A stretch of 41,186 bases of DNA from Lachnospiraceae bacterium (GTDB lineage: Bacteria > Bacillota > Clostridia > Lachnospirales > Lachnospiraceae). Positions 24,678 to 32,749 of this stretch are shown here, piece after piece. Location: contig BLLT01000009.1 in assembly GCA_011958945.1 (NCBI GenBank), positions 1 through 41,186 on the forward strand. The letters run 5' to 3'. The translations under genes were made by a program, and so were the position numbers. The notes below the pieces were generated by a model. That model was not told where the DNA came from, searched no databases, and saw only the letters and a list, made by a program, of their open reading frames with translations. The number at the start of each line of letters is the position of its first letter. Position 1 is the stretch's first letter.

Positions 24678-26426
24678 TCATTCTTCTGTGTTATGGTCAA
24701 AATCTCCCCCGCTCTTCATCTGCACATCATAAATTTCCTGATAAATGGCATTGGATGCAAGCAGTTTCTCATGGGTATCAAAGCCGTTCACTTTACCGTC
24801 CTCCAGGACCAAAATGCGGTCCGCGTCCTGTACGCTGGAAATACGCTGGGAAATAATCAGCTTTGTAGTGCCCGGTATCCTGGTGGAAAAAGCCTGCCGA
24901 ATCCTGGCGTCCGTAGCAGTATCCACAGCACTGGTGGAATCATCCAAAATCAGTATTTTAGGATTTTTCAGCAAAGCCCGTGCAATGCAGAGGCGCTGTT
25001 TCTGCCCGCCGGATACATTGCTGCCCCCCTGCTCGATCCAGGTATTATATTTATCGGGCAAACTCTGGATAAATTCATCTGCGCATGCCAGCCTGCAGGC
25101 TTCCATGCATTCTTCTTCCGTGGCATCTTCTTTGCCCCAGCGCAAATTATCCAGGATTGTGCCGGAAAACAGCACATTTTTCTGAAGAACGACGGCTACT
25201 TGCTCCCGCAGCGCTTCCATATCATAAGAACGGACATCCTGGCCGCCCACACAGACAGAACCTTCCGTTACATCATAAAGACGGCTGATCAGGCTGACAA
25301 AGCTGGATTTCCCACAGCCCGTGCCGCCTATGATGCCGATAGTTTCACCAGCATCAATATGTAAATCAATGTGACAAAGAGTATCTTCACCGCTGCCGTT
25401 TCGATAAGAAAAACTGACTTCATTAAAATCAATGCTTCCATCGGCAATGTCTTTTACCGCACTGTCCGGATTGGATAAATCGGCCTTTTCATCCAGCACC
25501 TGTGCAATTCTCCGTGCGCTGGCAGCACTTAAAGTAACCATGACAAAAATCATGGAAAGCATCATTAAAGACATCATCATACTCATAATATAGCTGAAAA
25601 GTGAAGTCAGGCTGCCAGTTGTTAAAAGCCCGTCCGTAATATAATGAGCCCCCAGCCAGGATAAGACAATGATACATCCGTAAATGGAAAGCATCATGAC
25701 AGGGTTGTTAAAGGCCAGCATGGATTCTGCTTTCACAAAAAGGCGGTACAAATTTTCGGAAGCTTTTGCAAACTTCTCTTTTTCAAAATCTTCCCGTACA
25801 AAGGCTTTTACGACCCGTATGCCCGAAACATTTTCCTGTACACTGGCATTCAGATCATCATATTTTCCGAATACCTGGTCAAAAACCGGCATTGCTTTAC
25901 GCATAATAGTAAAGAGGACAATGGCAAGAAAAAAGAGGGCGCACAAAAAGACTAAGCTTAGCTTACGGCTGATTACAATGCACATAAACATGCTGCATAT
26001 CAGCATCAGCGGCGCGCGGACGGCAATCCGTAAAATCATTTGGTAAGAATTCTGCAGGTTGGTTACATCGGTGGTCATACGTGTAACCAGCCCGGCCGTA
26101 CTATATTTATCAATATTGGAGAAGGAAAAAGTCTGAATATTGGCATACATGCTTTCACGCAGATTACAGGCGAATCCGGAAGAGGCAGAGGCTGCATAAC
26201 GCCCGGCCTGAATTCCGAAAAACAAACTGAAAAAAGCGAGTATAAGCATAACGGCTCCATATAAGCAAACCATCTGCATATTGCCGGCTTCAATGCCTTT
26301 GTCGATGATGGATGCGGTAACAAATGGGATTAATATTTCCATAAAAACTTCCAGGGCCGTAAAGATTGGGGTAAGGATGGAGTCCTTCTTATATTCCCCT
26401 ATTTGCCGATAAAGCGTTTGTAACAT
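24678..26426 (-). CDS. ABC exporter half-transporter with degenerate ATP site (heterodimer partner 1)
   Basis: About 582 residues: six transmembrane helices (about 15-300) followed by a nucleotide-binding domain (about 335-570). Walker A is GGTGCGKSS and the signature VSGGQKQ. In Walker B the catalytic Glu is Asp (ILILDDSTSAVD) and the switch His is Gln (IISQRISS). These changes are the hallmark of the non-catalytic composite site in heterodimeric exporters such as TM287/288 or BmrCD. The partner with consensus motifs is the next gene. The start could be 26438 or 26426. The MarR gene lies just upstream, in the same direction. Confidence 0.93.
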   Translation of the reverse strand: MLQTLYRQIGEYKKDSILTPIFTALEVFMEILIPFVTASIIDKGIEAGNMQMVCLYGAVMLILAFFSLFFGIQAGRYAASASSGFACNLRESMYANIQTFSFSNIDKYSTAGLVTRMTTDVTNLQNSYQMILRIAVRAPLMLICSMFMCIVISRKLSLVFLCALFFLAIVLFTIMRKAMPVFDQVFGKYDDLNASVQENVSGIRVVKAFVREDFEKEKFAKASENLYRLFVKAESMLAFNNPVMMLSIYGCIIVLSWLGAHYITDGLLTTGSLTSLFSYIMSMMMSLMMLSMIFVMVTLSAASARRIAQVLDEKADLSNPDSAVKDIADGSIDFNEVSFSYRNGSGEDTLCHIDLHIDAGETIGIIGGTGCGKSSFVSLISRLYDVTEGSVCVGGQDVRSYDMEALREQVAVVLQKNVLFSGTILDNLRWGKEDATEEECMEACRLACADEFIQSLPDKYNTWIEQGGSNVSGGQKQRLCIARALLKNPKILILDDSTSAVDTATDARIRQAFSTRIPGTTKLIISQRISSVQDADRILVLEDGKVNGFDTHEKLLASNAIYQEIYDVQMKSGGDFDHNTEE

Positions 26427-26454
26427 AAAAATCACCATACCTTTCTGATTAAGT

Positions 26455-26883
26455 TTATTTTATGGAATGGTAAACTTTATACAACAGACGGTTGAGTTCG
26501 TTCTGTTCTTCGGGCGTTAACCCGGAAAATAGTTTACGTTCCGTTTCCACTATAGTTTCCCTGACGCTTAAGCATATTTGAAGGCCATCGTGGGTAAGCC
26601 GTACGTGTTTGACCCGCTTATCATTTTCATCAGAGAAGGAAGCCACCAGGTTTTTCTTTTCCAGCCGGGCAATAATGCCGGCAGCAGTGGACTGGGCCAC
26701 CCCGAAATATTTTTCCAGTTCCTTAAGCATAGCAGTGTGGTCAGGGATTAGATGCAGCATCACCAGCATTTTGAACTGGGTGGACGTAAGATCATAGGTT
26801 AATAGTTGGTTATTAATAGCTTTTTCCACTTTGTCATTGAGCCGTTTAATCAGTTCCCCATTGTGAAATTTCCTGCTTTCCAT
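26455..26883 (-). CDS. MarR-family transcriptional regulator
   Basis: A winged-helix regulator of about 142 residues. The DNA-binding part is LTSTQFKMLVML, LEKYFGVAQSTAAGIIARLEKK written here in sections (KYFGVAQST, IIARLEKKNLV), then the wing DENDKRVKHVRLT. Flanking helices form the dimer interface. I chose the ATG at 26883, which has GGAG seven bases upstream. The longer TTG start at 26919 lacks support and runs through a palindrome. It is the first gene of an operon with the two ABC genes and probably represses it through the dyads at 26915 and 27092. Confidence 0.9.
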   Translation of the reverse strand: MESRKFHNGELIKRLNDKVEKAINNQLLTYDLTSTQFKMLVMLHLIPDHTAMLKELEKYFGVAQSTAAGIIARLEKKNLVASFSDENDKRVKHVRLTHDGLQICLSVRETIVETERKLFSGLTPEEQNELNRLLYKVYHSIK

Positions 26884-26914
26884 GTTTTGCTCCGTTTCTG
26901 CGCTGCAGTTTGCG

Positions 26915-26930
26915 CTCAAATCTATTTGAG
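26915..26930 (-). promoter_or_regulatory. Palindrome in the marR leader
   Basis: CTCAAAT-CT-ATTTGAG is a perfect 7-bp dyad with a 2-bp centre, 32 bp upstream of the MarR start. The size and symmetry fit a MarR-family site, either as a second operator or as a roadblock. Confidence 0.45.
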
Positions 26931-27079
26931 TTTTGCAAGTTTGCGGATACTGCTTAGAACCACGCCCCTTTGAAAGGATGGAAGTTAGCGTGTATTTTAG
27001 GGATTTGTCAGTTTCCTGTGACTTGGTTTGGCCGATACCTTATACCTATATTTCCGGTAAATGTCGGCTATAGTATGTA

Positions 27080-27121
27080 AGCATACCAAAACAATAGCAC
27101 ACTGTCAATAGCGTGCTATTG
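27080..27121 (-). promoter_or_regulatory. marR-ABC operon promoter with overlapping operator dyad
   Basis: On the minus strand: -35 TTGACA (27103-27108), a 17-bp spacer and -10 TATGCT (27080-27085). The perfect inverted repeat CAATAGCAC (27092-27100) and GTGCTATTG (27113-27121) brackets the -35. A dimer bound there would exclude RNA polymerase, the usual MarR autorepression geometry. The transcript leader would be about 190 nt. The 337-bp gap 26884-27220 contains these sites and no gene. Confidence 0.7.
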
Positions 27122-27220
27122 AATTTATTTTTATTTTATAATTCTAATTTTAGGGGAGTTAGAGGTGACTACAGGATAATTCGCTAACCTTGGCTGAAGT
27201 TTAAAGATATGGAAAAGATT

Positions 27221-28321
27221 CTATAGCATCCTCTTTAATCGTTCCACCATAGGCCTGTCAAATCCTTTTGTCAGGATAACGGAAACCGCTAAAGAAGCCA
27301 ATAGGGCGGCAACATATTTTATGCACCAATCCAGCAGAGCACTCCCTGTGGCGGGAATATTCATTTTATCATATATGGCCAGTATAAAGAAATGGAACAG
27401 ATAGATAGGGTAGGAATATTTTCCCAAAAGCCCCCATAGCTTATTATCCGTCCAGATGAGAGGGCATATTTTCTGGCTTATCGCAATCAGGAAAAACCAC
27501 AAGCCGAATAAGGTCTCGGAACTGATAAGAAACAGGGAATTTTGGCCAAAGGCTTGTCCGGCAATCATAACCGATGCAAACACTAACAAAACATAGGAAA
27601 TAAGTTTAGGTCTGGTTATTTTTTCCAGCAATTGGCCTTGAAATAGGAAGTAAAGCATAATTCCCGCAATCAGTACGGGGAACTGGGCAAAAAAATTGAA
27701 TGTGCCCGCGTAAGCGCTGTAAATATAAGAATCTTTACCCTCCGGGAAAATTCGGTAGATAAAATGGCTGAGTATACGGCACAGGAACGCGGAGAGGAGG
27801 AAAAAAGCCGCTGATTTCTCCAGGGAATTAATAATTTTATATAAGTAAGGCGCCAACAGATAAAAAATTGCCAGAGTGCCCAAATACCATTCTACTCCAA
27901 TAATACTGTCGGCATAATGGGGAAACAGTCCATGGAGGAAGAACAGGTGGGCCAGAACATTTTGGGCAGTGATATGTTCTTGTGTACCAAGCCAATAACT
28001 GCTGCCACCCAAAAACAGGGCATAGATGAACAGGGCGAGGTAATATAAGGGTATTAGTCTTATGAATTTGCCGGCCCACCAGGGGATTAGATGATGAAAA
28101 GATATTGCCCGGGAGGATGTTTTGGTATTGAAATAATGTTCCAGGGAAACAAAAGTGAGGTAGGAGGAAAGCAGAAAGAAAAGCTGTACTCCGCATTTTC
28201 CGGCATCCCCTATTTTTTCAAGCAGCCATGGCAGGCCGAGGGTATCGCTGTGAACCATTACGATTCCGCAAATAGCAATTCCCTTAAGTGAATCAATCCA
28301 TGTCATCTTTGGTTTTTCCAT
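27221..28321 (-). CDS. Acyltransferase 3 family membrane protein
   Basis: A 366-residue polytopic protein with about ten hydrophobic segments. The N-terminal WIDSLKGIAICGIVMVHSD, with its conserved His in the first membrane helix, is the Acyl_transf_3 signature (OatA, NodX and similar). Members O-acylate peptidoglycan, polysaccharides or lipids at the outer face. There is no SGNH domain. The ATG at 28321 follows GAGG on the minus strand; an in-frame ATG at 28372 lies inside tandem repeats and is unlikely. It is divergent from spoVAC. The acceptor is unknown. Confidence 0.88.
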   Translation of the reverse strand: MEKPKMTWIDSLKGIAICGIVMVHSDTLGLPWLLEKIGDAGKCGVQLFFLLSSYLTFVSLEHYFNTKTSSRAISFHHLIPWWAGKFIRLIPLYYLALFIYALFLGGSSYWLGTQEHITAQNVLAHLFFLHGLFPHYADSIIGVEWYLGTLAIFYLLAPYLYKIINSLEKSAAFFLLSAFLCRILSHFIYRIFPEGKDSYIYSAYAGTFNFFAQFPVLIAGIMLYFLFQGQLLEKITRPKLISYVLLVFASVMIAGQAFGQNSLFLISSETLFGLWFFLIAISQKICPLIWTDNKLWGLLGKYSYPIYLFHFFILAIYDKMNIPATGSALLDWCIKYVAALLASLAVSVILTKGFDRPMVERLKRML

Positions 28322-28357
28322 TTTTTCCTCATTTCTTCCTGTCTTTTGTATTTTACC

Positions 28358-28427
28358 TTTATCATGATACATTTATCATGATAGTTTTATCATGATAATT
28401 TTATCATGATAATTTTATCATGCTGAT
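28358..28427. repeat. Five 14-bp tandem repeats, each with a 10-bp palindrome
   Basis: Units of the form TTTATCATGATANN follow one another without gaps from 28358 to 28427. Four units contain the perfect palindrome TATCATGATA and the fifth has decayed to TATCATGCTG. The array lies in the 5' leader of the minus-strand acyltransferase, between its promoter and start codon. One helical turn is about 10.5 bp, so 14-bp spacing places the sites on different faces. The array could be an operator cluster or a simple repeat expansion. Confidence 0.85.
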
Positions 28428-28443
28428 CGGCTATGCTGAGACC

Positions 28444-28458
28444 CTTTGCATTGCAAAG
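28444..28458. promoter_or_regulatory. Palindrome CTTTGCA-T-TGCAAAG
   Basis: A perfect 7-bp dyad with a 1-bp centre lies about 30 bp downstream of the acyltransferase -10. It may be a repressor operator near the start of that transcript. Confidence 0.4.
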
Positions 28459-28487
28459 TCCATACAGTTTTTATTATCGAATTATAA

Positions 28488-28515
28488 TTTATAAAAGTAT
28501 GGCATGTTTTGTCAA
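28488..28515 (-). promoter_or_regulatory. Putative sigma-A promoter for the acyltransferase gene
   Basis: Minus strand: -35 TTGACA (28510-28515), a 16-bp spacer and -10 TATAAA (28488-28493). The leader to the start codon would be about 160 nt and contains the palindrome and the tandem repeats. Confidence 0.6.
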
Positions 28516-28547
28516 GTGCTTTTACAACTATTTTCATGATGGCTTTC

Positions 28548-28576
28548 GAATATTTTTCCCGAAAGTCCAGATACTA
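28548..28576 (+). promoter_or_regulatory. Putative forespore sigma-G/sigma-F promoter for spoVAC
   Basis: GAATA (28548-28552), a 17-bp gap and GATACTA (28570-28576) fit the sigma-G consensus well (GHATR and CATWHTA). They lie about 100 bp before spoVAC, which is a sigma-G gene in Bacillus. The divergent acyltransferase promoter starts only about 30 bp away. Confidence 0.6.
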
Positions 28577-28674
28577 TAAAAAAGCAATTAGGAATGCCCT
28601 GTTGCATACAACAAGGGTGGCGACTCGGCAAAGATGCTTTGGGAAATAGCGAAAGAGCAAAGGGAGGAAACAAT

Positions 28675-29133
28675 ATGGATGAGCAAATGAAGCAGGAGTA
28701 TCAGGAATATGTAAAGGAGATGACGCCGACCCATAACCTTTGGCTTCAGATGGCAAAGGCATTCTTGGTGGGCGGTATTATATGTACGGTTGGGCAGTTT
28801 ATTTTAAACTATTGTACAAATACGCTGGGGCTTGATAAGGAGACGGCGGGGAGCTGGTGTTCCTTGCTTTTGATTCTTGGCAGCATATTGCTGACAGGGT
28901 TTAATCTGTATCCGTCAATCGTAAAATTCGGCGGTGCAGGGGCTCTGGTGCCGATTACCGGGTTTGCCAATTCTGTGGCAGCCCCGGCCATTGAATTCAA
29001 AAAGGAAGGGCAGGTATTCGGGGTAGGATGTAAAATATTCACCATTGCCGGGCCGGTAATTTTATATGGCGTTTTTACCAGCTGGGTATTGGGGGTGGGG
29101 TATTGGATTGGAAAGATGATGGGAATTCTTTGA
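28675..29133 (+). CDS. spoVAC: Stage V sporulation protein AC
   Basis: A membrane protein of about 152 residues that forms part of the SpoVA channel moving Ca-dipicolinate into the developing spore and out on germination. It has four or so hydrophobic segments and the recognisable family stretches AKAFLVGGIICTVGQF and ITGFANSVAAPAIEFKKEG. The ATG at 28675 follows GGGAGGAA. The frame stays open 27 codons upstream through the promoter region and is not translated from there. In other Clostridia spoVAD and spoVAE follow directly; here spoVAD is 3.6 kb downstream and spoVAE is not seen. Confidence 0.93.
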   Translation: MDEQMKQEYQEYVKEMTPTHNLWLQMAKAFLVGGIICTVGQFILNYCTNTLGLDKETAGSWCSLLLILGSILLTGFNLYPSIVKFGGAGALVPITGFANSVAAPAIEFKKEGQVFGVGCKIFTIAGPVILYGVFTSWVLGVGYWIGKMMGIL

Positions 29134-29189
29134 TTGGAAATTATTTTGGGTGGGAATTAGCTTTAGGCTGACAGAAATTAGAAAATAGA

Positions 29190-29239
29190 AGATTGAAAAT
29201 TTCAATGCCAAGTTTGTGCCTATGTGGCATCCACAAACT
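29190..29239 (+). repeat. Repeat of about 50 bp, copy 1 (inverted partner at 29835-29892)
   Basis: Begins AGATTGAAAATTTCAAT, continues GCCAAGTTTGTGCC and ends ATCCACAAACT. It contains an internal palindrome (ATTGAAA with TTTCAAT) and a second stem (AGTTTGTG with CACAAACT). The reverse complement of 29835-29892 matches it closely apart from an 8-base A/T insertion. It lies 80 bp after the end of the minus-strand gene. Confidence 0.7.
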
Positions 29240-29319
29240 GGACATGCGTAAAGCCCTAGAAATGCCGGGGCACAAAGGCCGCGCAGAAATGGAGTAAAAA
29301 CTGGAAATAGGAACGATAA

Positions 29320-29799
29320 TTAACTCAATAATTCCCGGAGTCTCTGCCGTGCCTTTCTGGCGGGAATGAGAAAGCCGAGCCTGATAAGGACCTGGGCAAA
29401 GGTGAACATGCCAAGTGATGGACCGAGCAGCGGCAATGCCTGGAGAAAGCCGTCCGCAAAAGCAAACAGCAGTCCGCACAGGAAAAAGAAGGCCATGAAT
29501 CCCAGCCAAATGGAGCAGAAGACAGCCACGGCAGGGTGGAGGCGCATTTTTATTTTAATCTCAGAGCCGTTTCCGGCCGGATGGATAGAACCATGGATAC
29601 AGGGGAGAAAGGAATTGCGGTAGGAAATATTGCTGACCACCCGAAAGCGTGAAGGTGTCACTTTCCCGATAAATTCTTCATTGCAGGGTTGGAATAAACG
29701 CAGCTTTGGCGGTGATGTGACCGCTTGCAAAACGGAACAGATTTCTTCGGGGGTTTTGGATGATGGGAAGCTGTCGTTAAAAGATGGGAGGAGTACCAT
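29320..29799 (-). CDS. Hypothetical membrane protein
   Basis: A protein of about 159 residues. The N-terminal soluble part (1-85) includes EEFIGKVTPSRFRVVSNISY. Two hydrophobic segments follow (about 92-117 and 120-146) and the C terminus is basic (RKARQRLREL). I do not recognise the family; the layout recalls small YcxB-like or TM-anchored proteins of Clostridia. The ATG at 29799 is preferred over 29910 because GAGG sits at good spacing. It is the only minus-strand gene in the spoVAC-spoVAD interval and is bracketed by inverted copies of a repeat of about 50 bp, suggesting it arrived or moved as a unit. Confidence 0.65.
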   Translation of the reverse strand: MVLLPSFNDSFPSSKTPEEICSVLQAVTSPPKLRLFQPCNEEFIGKVTPSRFRVVSNISYRNSFLPCIHGSIHPAGNGSEIKIKMRLHPAVAVFCSIWLGFMAFFFLCGLLFAFADGFLQALPLLGPSLGMFTFAQVLIRLGFLIPARKARQRLRELLS

Positions 29800-29834
29800 A
29801 ATTTCCTCATTTCTGCACGGCATTGTGTGTGGTA

Positions 29835-29892
29835 AGCTTGTGGATACCGTGCGGACACAAACTTGGGATTGAATTTTTTTAATTTTCAATCT
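29835..29892 (-). repeat. Repeat of about 50 bp, copy 2 (inverted relative to copy 1)
   Basis: The reverse complement starts AGATTGAAAAT, then has TAAAAAAA not present in copy 1, then TTCAATCCCAAGTTTGTG, and ends ATCCACAAGCT. It lies just upstream of the minus-strand hypothetical gene, so it may carry part of that gene's promoter or leader. Confidence 0.7.
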
Positions 29893-29985
29893 TTTCCTCA
29901 CTTCGAACATATTATGTATTTACACTGTAACAAATATTACTTACAATGTCAAATTCCCTATTGAGATTGAAATACCGGAATGGTA

Positions 29986-30029
29986 CAATAAGGTAACAGT
30001 TCAGGTTTTGCTGAACTGTTACCTTATTG
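29986..30029. repeat. Perfect 19-bp hairpin of the AACAGTTCAG family
   Basis: CAATAAGGTAACAGTTCAG and its exact reverse complement flank a 6-nt loop. No T-run follows on either strand, so it is not a simple terminator. It lies 30 bp before the MBOAT start codon and would sit in its leader. Confidence 0.75.
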
Positions 30030-30059
30030 TGGAGAGTACAAAAGACAGGATTGGTAGAC

Positions 30060-31424
30060 ATGGTGATATTTTCCGGTTTGGAATTTATTTTTCGTTTTTT
30101 CCCGGCGTTTTTAGCCGTTTATTATATAACACCAAAGAAATACAGGGAATGGGCGCTGCTTCTTGGAAGCTTTATTTTTTATGCGGTAGGAGAGTTATAT
30201 TATGTTCCCTTGCTGTTTGTGGCAGTGTGGCTGAATTATTTTTTCGCAAAGAAAATATATTCCTGCAAGGATACGCGCAGAGGGCGTAAGTGTAGGAAGG
30301 ACAGGGTGATTGCGGCACTTGTGATGGATATTGGGCTGTTGGCAGCTTTTAAGCTGCTGGGGGCTTTTTTGGGCAGCGCGGTTCTTCCGTTGGGGCTTAG
30401 TTTTTTCCTTTTTAAAATGATATCCTTCCAGATTGACGTTTATCGTGGGGAGATGGTACAGAAACCGGGGTTTCGGCAGACTGCGGTTTATTTTGTGATG
30501 TTTCCGCAGCTGGTGTCAGGGCCTATTATGCGCTTCCATGAAGGGGGATTCGGGGAGGAAGAGCGGGAGTACTCATGGGAAAAGGTGGAAGAAGGGCTGC
30601 AGTATTTTATAGCAGGCCTGGGAACGAAAGTGCTGCTGGCGGACCGGCTGGCGATTTTGTGGAAAGATATCCATATGATTGGCTATGAGAGTATATCTAC
30701 CCCTTTGGCATGGCTGGGGGCGGCGGGGTATTCTATGGAATTGTATTTTGATTTTTGGGGGTATTCGCTGATGGCATCGGGGCTGTGTCTGATGTTGGGA
30801 TACCCTTTTATAGAGAATTTCCGCCATCCTTATGCTTCTAAGAGTATCAGTGAGTTCTGGAGGCGATGGCATATAACACTGGGCAGTTTTTTCAGGGATT
30901 ATGTGTATATTCCGCTGGGGGGCAGCAGGGAAGGCATGGGGGTAACGATGCGGAATCTGCTGGCAGTTTGGCTGTTAACAGGGCTATGGCATGGAGGAAG
31001 TCTGAACTTTATCCTGTGGGGATTGGTGCTGTTTGCCCTGATTGCCATAGAAAGGCTGGCGCTGGGGAAACTATTTGGGAAATTCCCATTGATTGGCCGT
31101 TTTTTTGTGTTGGCCATGATTCCTGTCACATGGGTAATTTTTGCGGTGACGGATTTAAGGGAGCTGGGAATATATCTGGAGCGGATGTTTCCTTTTAACG
31201 AGGGAGGGATTGCAGTAAATCCCAGGGATTTCATAAAATATCTGGGGATGTACTGGTATTATCTTTTGGCCGGGGTGGTCTGGTGTGTTCCGGCGGTTTC
31301 CGGTTTCTTCAAAAAGCATCGGAGACATCCGGCGGTGGTACTGTTGAGTGCAGCCATTTTCTGGCTTTCCGTTTATTGTGTGGTCAGTATGGAGAATAAT
31401 CCGTTTGCTTATTTGAAGTTTTAG
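30060..31424 (+). CDS. MBOAT-family O-acyltransferase (AlgI/DltB-like)
   Basis: A 454-residue polytopic membrane protein. The N-terminal VIFSGLEFIFRFFPAFLAVYY, shown in parts as FSGLEFIFRF and FPAFLAVYY, is typical of this subgroup. MFPQLVSGPIMRF, FWRRWHITLGSFFRDYVYIPLGG (seen as WRRWHITLG and YVYIPLGG) and the catalytic His in LWHGGSLNFILWG are MBOAT signatures. Such proteins pass acetyl groups across the membrane to a partner SGNH protein that modifies a cell-surface glycan. The next gene is such a partner. The ATG at 30060 follows AGGA at 9 bp; an upstream start is unsupported. The acceptor glycan is unknown. Confidence 0.92.
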   Translation: MVIFSGLEFIFRFFPAFLAVYYITPKKYREWALLLGSFIFYAVGELYYVPLLFVAVWLNYFFAKKIYSCKDTRRGRKCRKDRVIAALVMDIGLLAAFKLLGAFLGSAVLPLGLSFFLFKMISFQIDVYRGEMVQKPGFRQTAVYFVMFPQLVSGPIMRFHEGGFGEEEREYSWEKVEEGLQYFIAGLGTKVLLADRLAILWKDIHMIGYESISTPLAWLGAAGYSMELYFDFWGYSLMASGLCLMLGYPFIENFRHPYASKSISEFWRRWHITLGSFFRDYVYIPLGGSREGMGVTMRNLLAVWLLTGLWHGGSLNFILWGLVLFALIAIERLALGKLFGKFPLIGRFFVLAMIPVTWVIFAVTDLRELGIYLERMFPFNEGGIAVNPRDFIKYLGMYWYYLLAGVVWCVPAVSGFFKKHRRHPAVVLLSAAIFWLSVYCVVSMENNPFAYLKF

Positions 31425-31442
31425 TGGAGAGTGAAGAATATA

Positions 31443-32687
31443 ATGAAGGAATTTATAAAAAAATGCCCGGTTCTTCTTGTGTTGGCGGCAAGCGGGCTGC
31501 TGTTTTCGCTGATAGGGATAGTCGGTCGGTTTTCGATATATAGGGAGTACGAATTTCATGTGACGGAACGGCCGTATCTAACCCTTATGATGGAAGGGAT
31601 AAGCAAGGGAACAATGCCGTGGGAAGCGGCGGAAGCGATAGGAATGGGAGCAGATGAGTTTCCAGGCGGTTTGTTTTATGAGTGGGGGAATAGAGGGCAG
31701 ATGATTGGGATGCCTTCCGAAGGGGAAGCAGCGGAAGCCTTGCCGCAAGGCGGTGAAGGGGAAGGAAGTGTGTCTGCCTTGGAAAATGGCGAAATTGATT
31801 TAGGCGGCCAGGGCGCAGCGGGAGACTTTGCCGAAACGGCGAATGAGGGTGTCGAAGGGAAAACTGGAGAAGCGGTCAAAGGGGGAGCAGAAGGAAACCC
31901 TGTGGAAGCGGGGGAAGAGGCCGCAGCAGGAGACTTGGCCGCAGCGGCGAAAGAAGGTGCAGCGGGAAACCCTGTGGAAGAGGGGGAAGAGAGCGCAGCA
32001 GGAAACTCCGTGGAAGCAGGAGAACCAAAGGATTCCAACGGGCAGGGCACAACAGAAACGAAGACGGCAGAGGATGGCAGAACCTACAGTTTTCAGGCTG
32101 TAACGGAAGACTATTTTAATGATGCGGCATTTATTGGCGACTCCAGGACGGTAGGCCTGTTCGAATATGGGGGGATAGAGGAGAGGGCGGATTTTTATGC
32201 GAAAATTTCCCTTACCATATATGATGTGTTTACAACGCCGGTGGCAAAGGATGAAGAGACGGGAAAAAAGATTACCGTTGAAGAAGCGCTGATGCAGAAA
32301 AGCTATGGCAAGATATACCTTATGCTGGGAATCAACGAACTGGGAACGGGAACTACGGATACGTTTATGGAGGAATATGAAAAGGTGGTAGCCAGAATCC
32401 GGGAACTGCAGCCGGATGCCATAATTTATGTCCAGGGAATTATGAAGGTGACCGGCGCAAAGGATGCGGAAGACGAAATTTTTAACAATACCAATATTGA
32501 AGATAAAAACCGGGCGATTGCAGGGCTGGCGGATAACAGAGATATTTTTTATATAGATGTGAATGAAGTGGTATGTGATGCGGAAGGCAGTCTGAATGCG
32601 GAATATACCGTTGATGAGGTGCATTTGAAAGCGAAATATTATGAAATTTGGAAACAGTTTTTGCTGGAGCATGGAATTGTGAAATAA
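31443..32687 (+). CDS. Membrane-anchored SGNH-type hydrolase/acetyltransferase with repeat-rich stalk
   Basis: About 414 residues. One N-terminal membrane helix (about 8-27) anchors an extracytoplasmic protein. A long Gly/Ala/Glu-rich stalk (about 90-205) contains imperfect repeats of NPVEAGEEAAAGD and similar. The SGNH domain (about 220-414) has block I GDSRT with the nucleophile Ser, block III GINELG and the block V pair in DEVHLKAKYY. It is 18 bp after the MBOAT gene. The pair resembles AlgI/AlgJ- or PatA/PatB-like O-acetylation systems. The start is ATG 31443 or GTG 31431. Confidence 0.85.
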   Translation: MKEFIKKCPVLLVLAASGLLFSLIGIVGRFSIYREYEFHVTERPYLTLMMEGISKGTMPWEAAEAIGMGADEFPGGLFYEWGNRGQMIGMPSEGEAAEALPQGGEGEGSVSALENGEIDLGGQGAAGDFAETANEGVEGKTGEAVKGGAEGNPVEAGEEAAAGDLAAAAKEGAAGNPVEEGEESAAGNSVEAGEPKDSNGQGTTETKTAEDGRTYSFQAVTEDYFNDAAFIGDSRTVGLFEYGGIEERADFYAKISLTIYDVFTTPVAKDEETGKKITVEEALMQKSYGKIYLMLGINELGTGTTDTFMEEYEKVVARIRELQPDAIIYVQGIMKVTGAKDAEDEIFNNTNIEDKNRAIAGLADNRDIFYIDVNEVVCDAEGSLNAEYTVDEVHLKAKYYEIWKQFLLEHGIVK

Positions 32688-32703
32688 AAAAGAGGAAATA
32701 CTA
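32674..32703 (+). promoter_or_regulatory. Possible forespore promoter for spoVAD
   Basis: GAATT (32674-32678), an 18-bp gap and AATACTA (32697-32703) partly match the sigma-G consensus, 47 bp before spoVAD. The -35 is off by one base, so this is weak. It would allow spoVAD to be expressed with spoVAC despite their separation. Confidence 0.35.
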
Positions 32704-32749
32704 TACAAAGAGTGGGAAGTAGGCAATTGTGAAAGGAGCTTTGTATCGT

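Noticed and set aside
28358-28427. A CRISPR array from regularly spaced repeats
   Set aside because: Units are 14 bp and directly tandem with no spacers, and no cas genes are present.
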